Assembly: GCF_000423305.1 (NCBI RefSeq)
Contig: NZ_AUHS01000015.1
Coordinates: 62,001-126,000, forward strand
DNA length: 64,000 nucleotides
Reading direction: 5' to 3'
DNA from: Legionella moravica DSM 19234
GTDB taxonomy: Bacteria; Pseudomonadota; Gammaproteobacteria; Legionellales; Legionellaceae
Part shown: piece by piece, positions 35,817 to 46,475 of the stretch
Position numbering within the stretch: the first letter of the stretch is position 1
Layout of the letters: each line of letters opens with the position of its first letter
The notes under the pieces: generated by a model
The model's database searches: none
What the model was told of the DNA's origin: nothing
Seen by the model: the letters and a program-made list of their open reading frames with translations, nothing else
Position numbers and translations under genes: made by a program

Positions 35817-36617
35817 ATGAGAGTACTCGTTTATTTGTTAACGTTTGTTCCGTTTCTGGTTTTTTCTGGCCCTTCCGATCTGAATAATTCATCAAAGCGT
35901 TTACCTAATGAGTCATACGTTCAGGCATTAAAAAGAGTTCTGGGTACAATGCCTGAAGCTCCTGATAAAGCAGTTACAGCCAGAGAAACGCCTATTGGAA
36001 AAAAAGTTCCCATTAAGCAGATTGATTTCAGTCTGGTTCCGACAGTAGTTGCTTATGATGAAATGATGACTTTATTTAAAATCATTCGTGATACACGCTT
36101 TCTTTTCACAAAAAACAATCCTGACTTTGAACGAAGAATCAGCTGGCTTTATCCTGATGATGGTTGCTTTGCACGAGCGGCGCTATCCATTATAAAACTT
36201 GAAAAGGAGCAATTAATTAAACCTGCCAAAATTTTTGCTTTTGGTGAGTTACTTCTTCAAACACAGTATTCTCCTAATGGCTACGTCAGTTGGTGGTATC
36301 ATGTTTCAACAGCTGTAAATTACATGGGTTCAATTTATATACTGGATCCAGCGTTAAACCCTGAAAGACCACTCCTTGTCGATGAATGGTACAATAAAAT
36401 GGGAAATGAGAATGAATTAAACGGAGTCATTTGCAATCCCTCTACTTATGGTCCTTTTGATAATTGTTATCAGATTAGTGGAACTAGCGAGGAACGCGCA
36501 TTCCATGACCAGTCAGGATTTCTCGATCTGGAATGGGATAGAATCAACTCCCTTGGTTTCGATCCAAAAACTTTATTAGGAACTAATCCTCCCTGGATTG
36601 TGGATCAGTCACACTAA
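35817..36617 (+). CDS. Secreted protein-glutamine deamidase-like enzyme
   Basis: 266 residues from ATG 35817 (AGGAG upstream; the frame opens at 35760). N-terminal signal MRVLVYLLTFVPFLVFSG. The core looks like the protein-glutaminase (papain-like) fold: YPDDGCFARAALSI with a Cys-Xaa-Xaa-Arg-Ala nucleophile (about residue 118), SWWYHVSTAVN with the His about 46 residues later, and YILDPALNPERPL for the Asp. Such enzymes convert protein glutamine to glutamate. It is probably secreted, perhaps by the type II system, and precedes another secreted enzyme gene by about 80 bp. Family call is by motif. Confidence 0.6.
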   Translation: MRVLVYLLTFVPFLVFSGPSDLNNSSKRLPNESYVQALKRVLGTMPEAPDKAVTARETPIGKKVPIKQIDFSLVPTVVAYDEMMTLFKIIRDTRFLFTKNNPDFERRISWLYPDDGCFARAALSIIKLEKEQLIKPAKIFAFGELLLQTQYSPNGYVSWWYHVSTAVNYMGSIYILDPALNPERPLLVDEWYNKMGNENELNGVICNPSTYGPFDNCYQISGTSEERAFHDQSGFLDLEWDRINSLGFDPKTLLGTNPPWIVDQSH

Positions 36618-36695
36618 TTGATGTATTGCTTTTATTGTTCATAATGCCTTCTACATTGGGGCACTGGTTTAACATACATGGAGGTACATCTGATT

Positions 36696-38063
36696 ATGCG
36701 TTTATTCATTTTTATTAGTTTACTGTGCAGTGCTCAATTCGTGTGTGCAAAACCCTATTGGGATCCGAATAAAGTCCCCTCTGATAAGCGGTATATTCAT
36801 TTGAGTCATCCTGAGCTTAATCTCTTTTCTTTGAAATCAGTATCTGGACAATCAGGAATTCCTGTATTGCGCATTCAGGTAGATTGGCTGGGAGAAGATG
36901 AACTCTATGCAGTCAGTGAATTAGTAATAGAGGCTTCAGGAACACCTGCGTTATTAGCTCGTAGCACCCATAAACCCAAGTGGGGCAGTTATTTGGGGGT
37001 TTTGAAAAACAGCACTACCGGAGAAGCATTACATTATGATTCTATTGGAACAGGTAAAGAATACAGAAAACTGGCCAGAGCCATCAATTTGCGTTTTCCC
37101 TTGCCAACTGAAACCATGATATTCGAATTGTATGCTGAGAACCCTAATTCAGGACGTATGGAAAAAGTAGTAGAAAAAAATATAAGTCCGGACGAATTCA
37201 AGAGTGCAGATAGGGTGTTTCAAGAGCTGGAGATCAAAGAGTTGGCTCGGGCAAAAAAGAATCCATCCTTAAGAGTTAATCTTTATGCGGAAGGGTATGG
37301 GCGTGATGAGAAATCCTTGTTCTGGCGACATTCTGTTAAAGCGGTTCAGGCTTTGTTGGATGCTCATTTTCCTGGTGTTGACTCTATGGATTTTTATGCA
37401 GTATATAATCCTTCTCAAGTTAAATTGGGTGCTGCAGAGGATCTGGGTACCCCTGTTCCAGAATTCAATTCGTTTTTAGGATTGTACTATCCGTATTGGG
37501 ATAATTTTGGACGTTGGTATCATATTGTGTACCCAACACGGGAAAACAAATTTCGTGAGGGAATTGCCTCTGCTCCTTACGATTATCCTATAGTTCTTGT
37601 AAACAGCAGCCGCTATTGGGGAGTGGGGAATTATATGTCACATACGGCCGTGCCCGCGGGAAACTCCAAGTATTTTATTTATATTTTACTGCATGAATTT
37701 GGACATTTTTTTGGTCTTAATGAAGAGTATGAAGGGGGTGGCCGTACCGAGCTTGAGTTTGCGGAGGATATGGAAGAACCATGGTCACAAAATATTACTT
37801 TTTTAAAAGAACCCATTTTTTCGGTTTTGAAATGGAGTGAGTTTCTAAGCCCTCAAGTGGCCATTCCTACACCTTCCAGTGATTGGAACTCAAATCCTCC
37901 TGTCTATGGAGCTTATCAGGGAGGGTACGCGGATTCTCCTAGCTCAAAAGGGCTAAGTCATAAACCTGGAATGAATTGTGTTATGGAATCTCACGAATCG
38001 TTTTGCCATATCTGTACCAAGGGGATTCTGGATGTGATTCATTATGGTTTGGGTTTGGAGTAA
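36696..38063 (+). CDS. Secreted M64-like zinc metallopeptidase
   Basis: 455 residues from ATG 36696; GGAGGT is 11 bp before it. Signal MRLFIFISLLCSAQFVCA. N-terminal about 200 residues form a beta-rich domain; the peptidase part starts near LRVNLYAEGYGRDE. The zinc site is HEFGHFFGLNEEY with His333, His337 and a metzincin-type spacing, then a C-terminal CVMESHESFCHICTKGILDVI, like the Cys/Met-turn region of M64 (IgA peptidase-like) enzymes. Probably exported and acting on proteins outside the cell. Likely co-transcribed with the deamidase-like gene. Confidence 0.75.
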   Translation: MRLFIFISLLCSAQFVCAKPYWDPNKVPSDKRYIHLSHPELNLFSLKSVSGQSGIPVLRIQVDWLGEDELYAVSELVIEASGTPALLARSTHKPKWGSYLGVLKNSTTGEALHYDSIGTGKEYRKLARAINLRFPLPTETMIFELYAENPNSGRMEKVVEKNISPDEFKSADRVFQELEIKELARAKKNPSLRVNLYAEGYGRDEKSLFWRHSVKAVQALLDAHFPGVDSMDFYAVYNPSQVKLGAAEDLGTPVPEFNSFLGLYYPYWDNFGRWYHIVYPTRENKFREGIASAPYDYPIVLVNSSRYWGVGNYMSHTAVPAGNSKYFIYILLHEFGHFFGLNEEYEGGGRTELEFAEDMEEPWSQNITFLKEPIFSVLKWSEFLSPQVAIPTPSSDWNSNPPVYGAYQGGYADSPSSKGLSHKPGMNCVMESHESFCHICTKGILDVIHYGLGLE

Positions 38064-38170
38064 TTCGCTTTTTGAAGATATCGGAAGATGACATCTCCAA
38101 AATACGAGAACAGAACACAAAAATCATCTAATTCTAAAAGGGTGGGTAAAACCCACCCGGGACTGGTTGT

Positions 38171-41100
38171 TTAATCACCACTTGTGACGGAAATTTGAGA
38201 TGCAGTACCTTGAGCTTTAATCATGGGATTATACATTGACTCAGCAAAAGCCGGAGGTACGATGTAGGTTCCAGGATTGACTGCCTTAATTTTGTATACT
38301 ATTTCTCTTGCGGTAGAGTCGACACTGCCAAAGTAATTGACTCTGTCTTCGCGCGCATCAGAATAATCCATAGTGTCTGTTTTGACTGAGTCTCTGACTA
38401 CCTCAAATCCGCCAGGCAGCAGATCTTCTATCACGATATTGGAGTGATAATTATTATCCAGAGAACGAATTTGGATATGAACTTCAATTTCACTACCTAA
38501 TGTGGTTGACTGGATCACAGTACCTTTTTCATCTCGATATTCCCTGTAAAGTTCAATGCCTTGTTTTAACGGAGTGGAGGGTAGCGTTTTATCAAAACCA
38601 GCTTGTACCAGTTGATAAAAGTATGTGAGCTTTTCAGGATTATTAAAACTGATTTGTTTGACATCAGCGTCTACAGCCAGCTTCTGATAATTCGCCTGTT
38701 CAGCCGGTATGGATTTAGTTTGGTTATTGACTAATACCTCGTTGATTGACAGGGTCGGGGAAGTCGTAGAGTCTACCTGAGGGTAAGCAGCTAAAGCCAA
38801 ACTGGCATAACCGGATAATACAGTATTGATGTCGTCACTACTTATTGCTTGCACTAATTGCATCAGCACTTTATCACCTACTTGTGGCAGCACGCTCGGA
38901 AAGTGTTTTGCAACGATATACAGATATTGCGCATCAGCAACGTTGCTGTCATAAAAATCACTATCATAAGCGTTTTTGCTTTGTGTTTGGTACAGACTAA
39001 TCAAGCGAGCTGCATCATTGTAGCTTTTTAATAGTTGATAGGACGCAGCGATATATACCGCGGTGATGTCCTTTTTCCAGGCTTGGGAACTGTCTTTTTG
39101 TAAGTACAACTGCAAATTAGCCAGGTAATTGGTTGTTACAATCTCATTTCGGGTTAAAATGTAGATGGCATAAGCTTGAATTCGCGCTGCATCCATATCC
39201 GATACATTTTGTCTGGCCAACTCCGTGAGATAATTTATTCCATTAAAGAAGAGTTCACTTGGTACGTTAAATCCTTGACCTCTGGCTTCAGTCAAAAAAT
39301 GCATTGCGTAGACTGATGCAAAATTGTTCCCTTGATTATCTCCCAAACCAGGCCAGTAACTAAAACCACCGTTGGACATTTGCCTTTGGCTCAGCATCTG
39401 GATGGCCGCATTCACCTTTTCATTGATTTGGTTGCGGTCCTTGGTAAACCAGCTTTGACTGTTCATAGCAATTAAAGGTAAGGCTTTACTTGTTAACTGT
39501 TCAGTACAACCGTAAGGGAAATTATCCAGATAGCGCTGTAATCCAAATACCAGAATTAATGGACTGGTTGATATTGTTGCATCAACAGTACGGTATTCCG
39601 GGTAGAGGGTCTGCATGATATTCAGCGTTTTAGCAGGATCTTTAGATTGACCGCTTTCTATATGAGTAAAGAAGGGTGTAGCTGGCCTTACACTGAGTGT
39701 TGCATCCATTGAGCTGGATTTGTCTCCGGCGTTGGCAGTAAAGGTTACCTTTGCAGATCCTAATGATGATTTTGCACGTAATTTAAAGTGAACTGACTGT
39801 TCACGTCCTTCTCGGATTTCCAGGGTTTTTTGGGCGTCACCAATAATTTCCAGCTCAGGGGTGGTAGTTAAGCTGATTTTAATTTCAGTATGATCGCCTG
39901 AATCCTTGATATTGTTTGCAACGCTGGAGCTGATTTCAAATTCGTCTCCGGGGGCTACAAATGTTGGTACATTGGGATTGATGATAAAATCACCTCGTAC
40001 TTCTGAGGTTGTATCATTTGCACCAACAGAATCTGCGGACACAGCGACAGCCATAACCCTTATCGCTCCATTAAAATAATTGGGAACCTGATAAGTTAAC
40101 TGACGGGTGTTCTCGTCGGTATCTATGATTCCTGACCAGTAGACTACTGGTAAATCCGTTTTTCTTTTGAACGGATTGAGCCTGCTGGCCAAATCGGATT
40201 CGCCGTCGTCTCCTCCTGCAGCAGACCATTCTCTATCCTGAATGAATTTAGGTAATATTTGATCGACTGTTTGCTGCGTAAAGACTTCTAATGCGTGTTT
40301 TTGAAAGAAGAAGGACAGCGGATCAGGGGTAATGTACCTTCCTACCTGTAAAATTCCTTCATCAACAGCATAGACAATAATTTTTCCTGGTTTATCTGTA
40401 TGATAGTCTATGGTCAATGCTTCACCAGGACGAACAACCTTGGGAGTATTCAGTTCAATTTTAATATCATGATCGTCATGACTTACAGTGAAGGGGACTA
40501 CACTGTAACTTAGTGGACTAATAAATAACTCCGGAGACTCCCAATCCCGAACGAATGCGACATTGATGTATCCATTTCCCTGGAAGTCTGCAGGGATGTG
40601 AATGGTTTGCACTGAGTTTGTTGTTTCAGTTTTAAACCATTGTGCCGCATAAACTTTATCTCGCTCGATGGTGATTAACCCTGAGCCGGTATAGGGGGCG
40701 GTAATCTGAATTTCAATGTCTTCATTTGCCTGATATTCATCTTTATTCAGTTTAATTGACAACTCAGCATTCTTTGCAAGAGGTTGCTGACTTGAGCCGA
40801 CAACACTGAATTTTAATTGGCTAAGAACAGTATTATCCTTATCAAGAATATTTAATGAGTAATCGCCAATCTGTTGGGTGGGTAGGGAATAATCAGTTCC
40901 TTGTTCACTAACAGTGAAGGGATCTGTTTTGACAACTGTTGATTGAATAATGGATTGATATTGGTACGTGCCATCCGCTTTTTTAACCAGAGTTGTGACC
41001 GGATGCAGTGAAATGAGCTGTATTTTTAAATCCTGTACCTCTTCCTTGGTTAGTTGAGGATTAATGGCTATATAACGTACGGTTCTGGTGCCGTTTTGTT

Positions 41101-43930
41101 TGATAAATGATAAATCACCATCAGGTTTGTACCCAATAAAATAGGCGAGCGGGCTGATTAAGGCTTTTGATTGAGTGGTTACACTTCGACCACCTTCGGC
41201 TTCAAAACCTTCGGCAAAAAAGGTCAGCTTATAGGTTGCCTTGTCAAAGCGATCAAGATGCAAATCAAACTCAGCATTTCCCTGTTCATCGGTTTTTGCA
41301 TCAGGCAGGGATTCCGTAAAAACCTTGGGTGGTTTTTTGGGATCGTAGAGTGGATCTGCGAAGAGGTAATCCGGATAGTCATCAAAATTAATTTCCTGCG
41401 GGGTCAGTAAAATATTGGCACTGATTTTTCTATCAGTAGCAGGAGCTCCATATAAATTCCAGAGACTGACATGCGCTTTTAATCGATCAGGTGAGCTCCA
41501 GCCATCTGAGGGCTTGGGGGTTAGATTAGAGCTTATCCTCATTCTGTCGGGCTGGAATTCTGATACATTAACACTGGTAGAGCCTAAAAGATTCTGTGGG
41601 TGTCCGTCCTTTACGAGAAAGAGATTGACCATATACTGCCCGGTAGGGGACGTTTGCGAAGTCGCGAAGTCAAGCTCCATATATCCGGTATCATTCAGCA
41701 GCAATCGTTCATCTTTAATCGTTGTTCCTCGTGAGTCAACAATGGTTGCCTGCAGGGGCAAGCCTGCTGGCTGTGCCTGAGCATAAGCCTGTTTAACTAT
41801 CATTCCTATATGAACCGTATCTCCTGGTCGGTAGATTCCCCTGTCTGAGAATAAATAGGCACTTACACTCTGCGTGTCCTGGTTGTAGGTATAGATACCG
41901 CCGATATCAAATTTGGAAAAATTCAATTGGCGATTGTAATTGCTGTATGGAATAAACGATACATCACTATTGAGGCTAGCAAGGTAGACGGTAGGCTCTC
42001 TATCTTCGACAAAATCTCTTAAGGATGGGAAGTTGGCTCGCCCCTGATCATCCGTGATGCGCGTCAGGATTGGTAAACCATTTTTTCCTAATATTGTCAC
42101 TGTGGCCCCAGCTACAGGTGCTCCCTGAGTGATGGAGTTAATAAATACATCGTGGGTCCCGTCGTTGTTGTCTTTGACTATCATTCCCATGTCAGTGATC
42201 AGGATTAAACGGCTGGCTTTGACATCAAGAGGGTATTTATTAGCCACGTCCCATCCTGTTGCCTGTAATAAAAAGAGACCCTGAGGTCCGGTGGCATTAG
42301 CATCAAGTGATAAATACTTACCTAAATCAAGAGCGGTATATTGTTGTTTGGTTAAATCACTACTATAGAATGGCTGAATTTCAGAGTAGATCTGACTGAT
42401 ATTCTGTTGATTGAATGTTGGGTTGATGAAGTAGGGGTTATTAAAATCACCTTGAGTTTGTGTCACCAGTTGATTGATGTTTTCCGGCAATACTCGTGCA
42501 AACTCGAATTTTACAGCAGGTACACCACGGACGAGTACGGATAATTTTTTCTCCCCGCTTAATGCCAACAGGGAACCTTTGTGAAGGAAACTGATTTCTT
42601 TGGGGTATTCTGGAACTGGAATAACGGCCGAATAATCAGCGTTCAAGCTGAACTCCCCAAATCCTTTCATTCCCTTGTCTATTTTAATAAAAATATATCT
42701 CGGGCTTTGCGCAACAAATTTAAAACTGTGAAGAGTTGAGTAATTTTGTTCTGATGGTATGGTCACTTTTGACAACGGAGTTGCCAGAGCAAGGATGTTA
42801 TTGGTTACTTCACCTGGATTTTGCCATTGATAATTGGGTTTTGCTGCTTCTATGGAGTTTGCCGGATAATCTTGCGGCAGCAAATAAACGTGAACGGATT
42901 TATTAAACTCAGTTTCATTAACCCCCAAAGTGGTTTCTACAGTGAGAACCTGTTCAGGTCTGTCTTTCTCATTTCGAATTATTGATGCTGACGCTGAAAG
43001 TACTTTGAGAAAGTTGGTTGCATCTGGAATGATCAGACTTGAGTCTATTTTAGATTTTAGCGTTGCTGAATTTGTTGAAGAGGCAACATTTTTATCCAGG
43101 GTCAGAGTGACCAATTGCGCTATTTTTTTTATGTTAATGTTTTCAGAATGCAGGTATGCGATGCGTTTGTGTTCATCAAATGTATAGGTGAATTTTAGCG
43201 GTTCTCCACTTTTGTGTGTCGCACCTTGTTGTCCATCCTGAAGTGTTAATACAGTATTCTTCTCAAGGCTTTCTGGATTGACTGAAAAATTGAATTGCAG
43301 AGTCGCCTCTGCTGTTCTGTGCTCTGAATCAACTGGATCCTGGTAAAATCTTAATTCAGAGATTGTCGCTTCGAAAGGTTTCGTTGAAAAGGAGACATCA
43401 TAGTCTTCCATTTTTGTTGTTGATGAAAAGAAGTTTTTAGCAAAATGAATGGTGTATTTTTGACCGGCGGGCCAGTCCTCTGAGGGGATAAATACTAACT
43501 GGCTGTCGCTATTCCAACTCCACTCACCAGGCATTGCGGGGGTCATTTCTATGCCATCTGTGACTGTTTTTCCTATCAGGTTGATTGGAGCCACTGATTG
43601 AGTAATGAAATCATTAGTTTTGATGCCGAAATCAATGATAAGATTATTGGGCGTTAGTGTTTCTTCATTTGCAGTGATATCGGGTATCGTAATCGATGCC
43701 GAAGTATAAACGGGCTTGGGCTGGTTTTTGTACCAGTAGGTTGCGTAAGTACCACTCAAGATTAACGCGACAATCAATAGAGTTGTTCCCCAAAATGACT
43801 TGGGGGAATGGTGCGCTTTTTGGCATAAGTTGGCTAACCATGGTGGGCTATTCCAGTTTAACTTACCGAACACGGAAGTAAACATTGAACCGATGAAATT
43901 CAAAACTGAAGAAATTGGATTTTTGTTCAT
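38171..43930 (-). CDS. Bacterial alpha-2-macroglobulin (YfhM-like)
   Basis: About 1919 residues from ATG 43930; a GTG at 43948 is in frame. A single N-terminal membrane anchor (WGTTLLIVALILSGTYATYWY, about 46-66) holds it in the inner membrane facing the periplasm, with no lipobox. MG domains (YRPGDTVHIGMIVKQ is the typical MG1/MG3 border phrase) are followed by the thioester motif PYGCTEQ (Cys1475), an alpha-helical TED (LSQRQMSNGGFSYWPG) and a receptor-binding-like C-terminus. It traps proteases that breach the outer membrane. It is divergent from pbpC, the well-known pairing with PBP1C, which repairs the wall. Confidence 0.92.
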   Translation of the reverse strand: MNKNPISSVLNFIGSMFTSVFGKLNWNSPPWLANLCQKAHHSPKSFWGTTLLIVALILSGTYATYWYKNQPKPVYTSASITIPDITANEETLTPNNLIIDFGIKTNDFITQSVAPINLIGKTVTDGIEMTPAMPGEWSWNSDSQLVFIPSEDWPAGQKYTIHFAKNFFSSTTKMEDYDVSFSTKPFEATISELRFYQDPVDSEHRTAEATLQFNFSVNPESLEKNTVLTLQDGQQGATHKSGEPLKFTYTFDEHKRIAYLHSENINIKKIAQLVTLTLDKNVASSTNSATLKSKIDSSLIIPDATNFLKVLSASASIIRNEKDRPEQVLTVETTLGVNETEFNKSVHVYLLPQDYPANSIEAAKPNYQWQNPGEVTNNILALATPLSKVTIPSEQNYSTLHSFKFVAQSPRYIFIKIDKGMKGFGEFSLNADYSAVIPVPEYPKEISFLHKGSLLALSGEKKLSVLVRGVPAVKFEFARVLPENINQLVTQTQGDFNNPYFINPTFNQQNISQIYSEIQPFYSSDLTKQQYTALDLGKYLSLDANATGPQGLFLLQATGWDVANKYPLDVKASRLILITDMGMIVKDNNDGTHDVFINSITQGAPVAGATVTILGKNGLPILTRITDDQGRANFPSLRDFVEDREPTVYLASLNSDVSFIPYSNYNRQLNFSKFDIGGIYTYNQDTQSVSAYLFSDRGIYRPGDTVHIGMIVKQAYAQAQPAGLPLQATIVDSRGTTIKDERLLLNDTGYMELDFATSQTSPTGQYMVNLFLVKDGHPQNLLGSTSVNVSEFQPDRMRISSNLTPKPSDGWSSPDRLKAHVSLWNLYGAPATDRKISANILLTPQEINFDDYPDYLFADPLYDPKKPPKVFTESLPDAKTDEQGNAEFDLHLDRFDKATYKLTFFAEGFEAEGGRSVTTQSKALISPLAYFIGYKPDGDLSFIKQNGTRTVRYIAINPQLTKEEVQDLKIQLISLHPVTTLVKKADGTYQYQSIIQSTVVKTDPFTVSEQGTDYSLPTQQIGDYSLNILDKDNTVLSQLKFSVVGSSQQPLAKNAELSIKLNKDEYQANEDIEIQITAPYTGSGLITIERDKVYAAQWFKTETTNSVQTIHIPADFQGNGYINVAFVRDWESPELFISPLSYSVVPFTVSHDDHDIKIELNTPKVVRPGEALTIDYHTDKPGKIIVYAVDEGILQVGRYITPDPLSFFFQKHALEVFTQQTVDQILPKFIQDREWSAAGGDDGESDLASRLNPFKRKTDLPVVYWSGIIDTDENTRQLTYQVPNYFNGAIRVMAVAVSADSVGANDTTSEVRGDFIINPNVPTFVAPGDEFEISSSVANNIKDSGDHTEIKISLTTTPELEIIGDAQKTLEIREGREQSVHFKLRAKSSLGSAKVTFTANAGDKSSSMDATLSVRPATPFFTHIESGQSKDPAKTLNIMQTLYPEYRTVDATISTSPLILVFGLQRYLDNFPYGCTEQLTSKALPLIAMNSQSWFTKDRNQINEKVNAAIQMLSQRQMSNGGFSYWPGLGDNQGNNFASVYAMHFLTEARGQGFNVPSELFFNGINYLTELARQNVSDMDAARIQAYAIYILTRNEIVTTNYLANLQLYLQKDSSQAWKKDITAVYIAASYQLLKSYNDAARLISLYQTQSKNAYDSDFYDSNVADAQYLYIVAKHFPSVLPQVGDKVLMQLVQAISSDDINTVLSGYASLALAAYPQVDSTTSPTLSINEVLVNNQTKSIPAEQANYQKLAVDADVKQISFNNPEKLTYFYQLVQAGFDKTLPSTPLKQGIELYREYRDEKGTVIQSTTLGSEIEVHIQIRSLDNNYHSNIVIEDLLPGGFEVVRDSVKTDTMDYSDAREDRVNYFGSVDSTAREIVYKIKAVNPGTYIVPPAFAESMYNPMIKAQGTASQISVTSGD

Positions 43931-44094
43931 GATTTTAGTTGTTCCCACCAGGCCTGTCTGGTCGTTGGTTTGATATGAGTAAATCGTGCCTATTAATTGC
44001 CATTCGATTAAAAAATAATCGAATTAAACTCTGTTTCGTGTAATTGATATAAAAATTGATTATAATTCAACCTTTAAAATGCACAATATCAATT
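43931..44094. promoter_or_regulatory. Divergent promoter region of alpha-2-macroglobulin and pbpC
   Basis: 164 bp, strongly AT-rich on the pbpC side (AAAAATTGATTATAAT at about 44050 gives a plausible -10, TATAAT). Both genes must be driven from here, supporting co-regulation. Confidence 0.45.
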
Positions 44095-46401
44095 ATGAAA
44101 AAAATAATCAAAAGCATTAGCATAATCTTTGTTTCACTGTTTGTCAGTGGCTATTTGATATTATTTTTTTCATCCAAACCTTTATTACTCGACGGGATCA
44201 GTTTTTCCAATGCGGTGTACGATGATCAACATCGATTATTGAGATTAACTTTAAGTCAAGATGACAAATACCGTCTGTTTACACCTTTGTCCGATATCTC
44301 CAGTGAATTAGTGGAGGCTACTTTATTACAAGAGGATCAGTATTTTCGTTGGCACCCTGGAATTAATCCTTTTTCCTTGTTTAAAGCTGTTTGGCAAACT
44401 TATGGCGTTCAATCTCGTCGAGTAGGCGCTTCTACCATCACCATGCAGGTCGCGCGGATGAGGTTTGGAATCAACTCCAAAACCATTTCCGGTAAGTTAA
44501 TGCAAATATTCAGAGCAATGCAATTGGAAATGCATTACAGCAAAGATGAGTTGCTTGAAGCGTATTTGAATTTGGCTCCTTATGGAGGAAATGTCGAGGG
44601 AGCAGGGGCGGCAAGTTTGGTCTATTTTAATAAATCAGTTAATGAACTCAGCCTTCCTGAATCACTGACACTCAGTATTATCCCTCAGAATCCAGGAAAA
44701 AGAACACCGGATAACAAAGGTTTAAAAACAATTCGAGATCATTTATACAGCAGGTGGCTGGTAAAACACCCTGAAGATAGCAATAAAAGTGAGACTTTTA
44801 ATCTGCCGATGGTCATGCGGAAAGCAGGTAATTTGCCCTTTACGGCACCTCATTTTGTCAACATGGTGTTGAGTGATCCGTCCGAACATCAACAAAGCAT
44901 TGATTCTTCTCTGGACTCAAGAGTACAGATCATAATTAATCGAGTAACCAAAAATTATTTAGCGAGAAAAAAATCTGTCGGTGCTTATAACGCCTCTGTG
45001 CTTTTAGTCGATACACGCGACATGACGGTCAAAGGTTTGCTGGGATCTGCCGATTTTTTTAGTAAAAAGATTAGCGGACAGATCAATGGTATTGACATAA
45101 AACGCTCCCCTGGATCCACCTTAAAGCCGTTTATTTATGGTTTGGCTTTGGATCAAGGATTAATTCATCCTGACACGGTTTTAAAAGATGTTCCGCACAG
45201 TTTCAATGGATATAATCCCGAAAATTTTGATTATGAGTTCATGGGGCCCGTGAAAGCTAAAGACGCCCTGGTATTAAGTCGAAACATTCCAGCGGTTTAT
45301 CTTTCAAGTCAATTGACCAACCCAACCTTGCATCAATTATTGGAGAAAGCACAGGTGAGTCATTTAAAACCGGAATCTTATTACGGTTTATCACTCAATC
45401 TGGGGGGCGTTGAATTAACGATGAGAGAGTTGGTCGGGTTGTATGCCATGCTGGTTAATGATGGCCTGTGGTATCCTATTCAACTTCATCATGCAGAAAA
45501 GAAAGGCACTGGCCGTAGACTGCTCAGTCCTGAGGCAAGTTTTCTGGTTTTGGATATGTTAAAAAGCGCTCCTCACGGTGATTTTGGTACTAAACCGTCT
45601 TTACATCTCCCTGTGTCATGGAAAACGGGTACGTCTTCAGGTTATAGAGATGCTTGGGCTGTCGGTGCCTTTGGTCCGTATGTTATGGCTGTGTGGATTG
45701 GCAATTTTGACAATAAAGCCAATCCTGCTTTTGTAGGAAAGGACATAGCTGCACCATTATTTTTTGAGTTGATTGATGCTATTAAACATGAACGAGGTCC
45801 TTTACCCATTATTGCCAAAAATCCCGGCTTGATGAATCTTGAGAAAGTAGAAGTATGCAAAGCTTCGGGGATGCTACCTACACGTTATTGTCACGATACA
45901 GAATGGACCTGGTTCATCCCGGGCAAATCACCAATTAAAACGGATACAATATTTAGAGAAGTGGCAATCAATAGCAGAACCGGCTTACGTACGTGCCATA
46001 TTGATGAATTTACACGCTTTGAAATTTTTGAATTCTGGCCTTCTGATTTATTAAAAATTTTTAAGCGCGCAGGAATACAACGGCGTACCCCTCCTTTTTT
46101 TGAAGCAGATTGTGCTTTGTCCGGAAACTCTGGAATGAATCCGCAAATCACGTCACCGCAGGCGGGCATAAGCTATGTGATTCGCGCCAATTCTCAGTTA
46201 AATAATAAAATCCCTTTGTCAGCAGTTAGTGATGCAGGCATTGCTCATGTATATTGGTTTATTAATGAAACATTTGTTGCTAAAACCAGGGCGGGACAGA
46301 CGTTTCTTTGGGACGCGAAGCCTGGTCACTATGTAGTTCGAGTTGTGGATGATCATGGTTTGTCTGATGCACGCGACATTCATGTTCTTATGGATACCTG
46401 A
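44095..46401 (+). CDS. pbpC: Penicillin-binding protein 1C
   Basis: 768 residues from ATG 44095 (MKKIIKSISIIFVSL membrane anchor); an upstream in-frame ATG at 44056 is less likely. GT51 glycosyltransferase: LLQEDQYFRWHPGINPFSL with the catalytic Glu, RRVGASTITMQVARM, then LEAYLNLAPYGGNVEGAGAAS. Transpeptidase: Ser341 in SPGSTLKP, SRN, and KTGTSSGYRDAWAVG. C-terminal PBP1C domain about 690-768. It polymerises peptidoglycan in the periplasm and pairs with the divergent alpha-2-macroglobulin. Confidence 0.94.
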   Translation: MKKIIKSISIIFVSLFVSGYLILFFSSKPLLLDGISFSNAVYDDQHRLLRLTLSQDDKYRLFTPLSDISSELVEATLLQEDQYFRWHPGINPFSLFKAVWQTYGVQSRRVGASTITMQVARMRFGINSKTISGKLMQIFRAMQLEMHYSKDELLEAYLNLAPYGGNVEGAGAASLVYFNKSVNELSLPESLTLSIIPQNPGKRTPDNKGLKTIRDHLYSRWLVKHPEDSNKSETFNLPMVMRKAGNLPFTAPHFVNMVLSDPSEHQQSIDSSLDSRVQIIINRVTKNYLARKKSVGAYNASVLLVDTRDMTVKGLLGSADFFSKKISGQINGIDIKRSPGSTLKPFIYGLALDQGLIHPDTVLKDVPHSFNGYNPENFDYEFMGPVKAKDALVLSRNIPAVYLSSQLTNPTLHQLLEKAQVSHLKPESYYGLSLNLGGVELTMRELVGLYAMLVNDGLWYPIQLHHAEKKGTGRRLLSPEASFLVLDMLKSAPHGDFGTKPSLHLPVSWKTGTSSGYRDAWAVGAFGPYVMAVWIGNFDNKANPAFVGKDIAAPLFFELIDAIKHERGPLPIIAKNPGLMNLEKVEVCKASGMLPTRYCHDTEWTWFIPGKSPIKTDTIFREVAINSRTGLRTCHIDEFTRFEIFEFWPSDLLKIFKRAGIQRRTPPFFEADCALSGNSGMNPQITSPQAGISYVIRANSQLNNKIPLSAVSDAGIAHVYWFINETFVAKTRAGQTFLWDAKPGHYVVRVVDDHGLSDARDIHVLMDT

Positions 46402-46475
46402 AAAAAATTGGCCATTGAACAGACCAAATATCTTATGATTCACGCTCAATGATACCGCTTCTGATTGGTATTGGG

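Noticed and set aside
38171-43930. Long plus-strand frames inside the alpha-2-macroglobulin gene
   Set aside because: They are short shadows of a 1900-residue gene with continuous domain structure on the minus strand.
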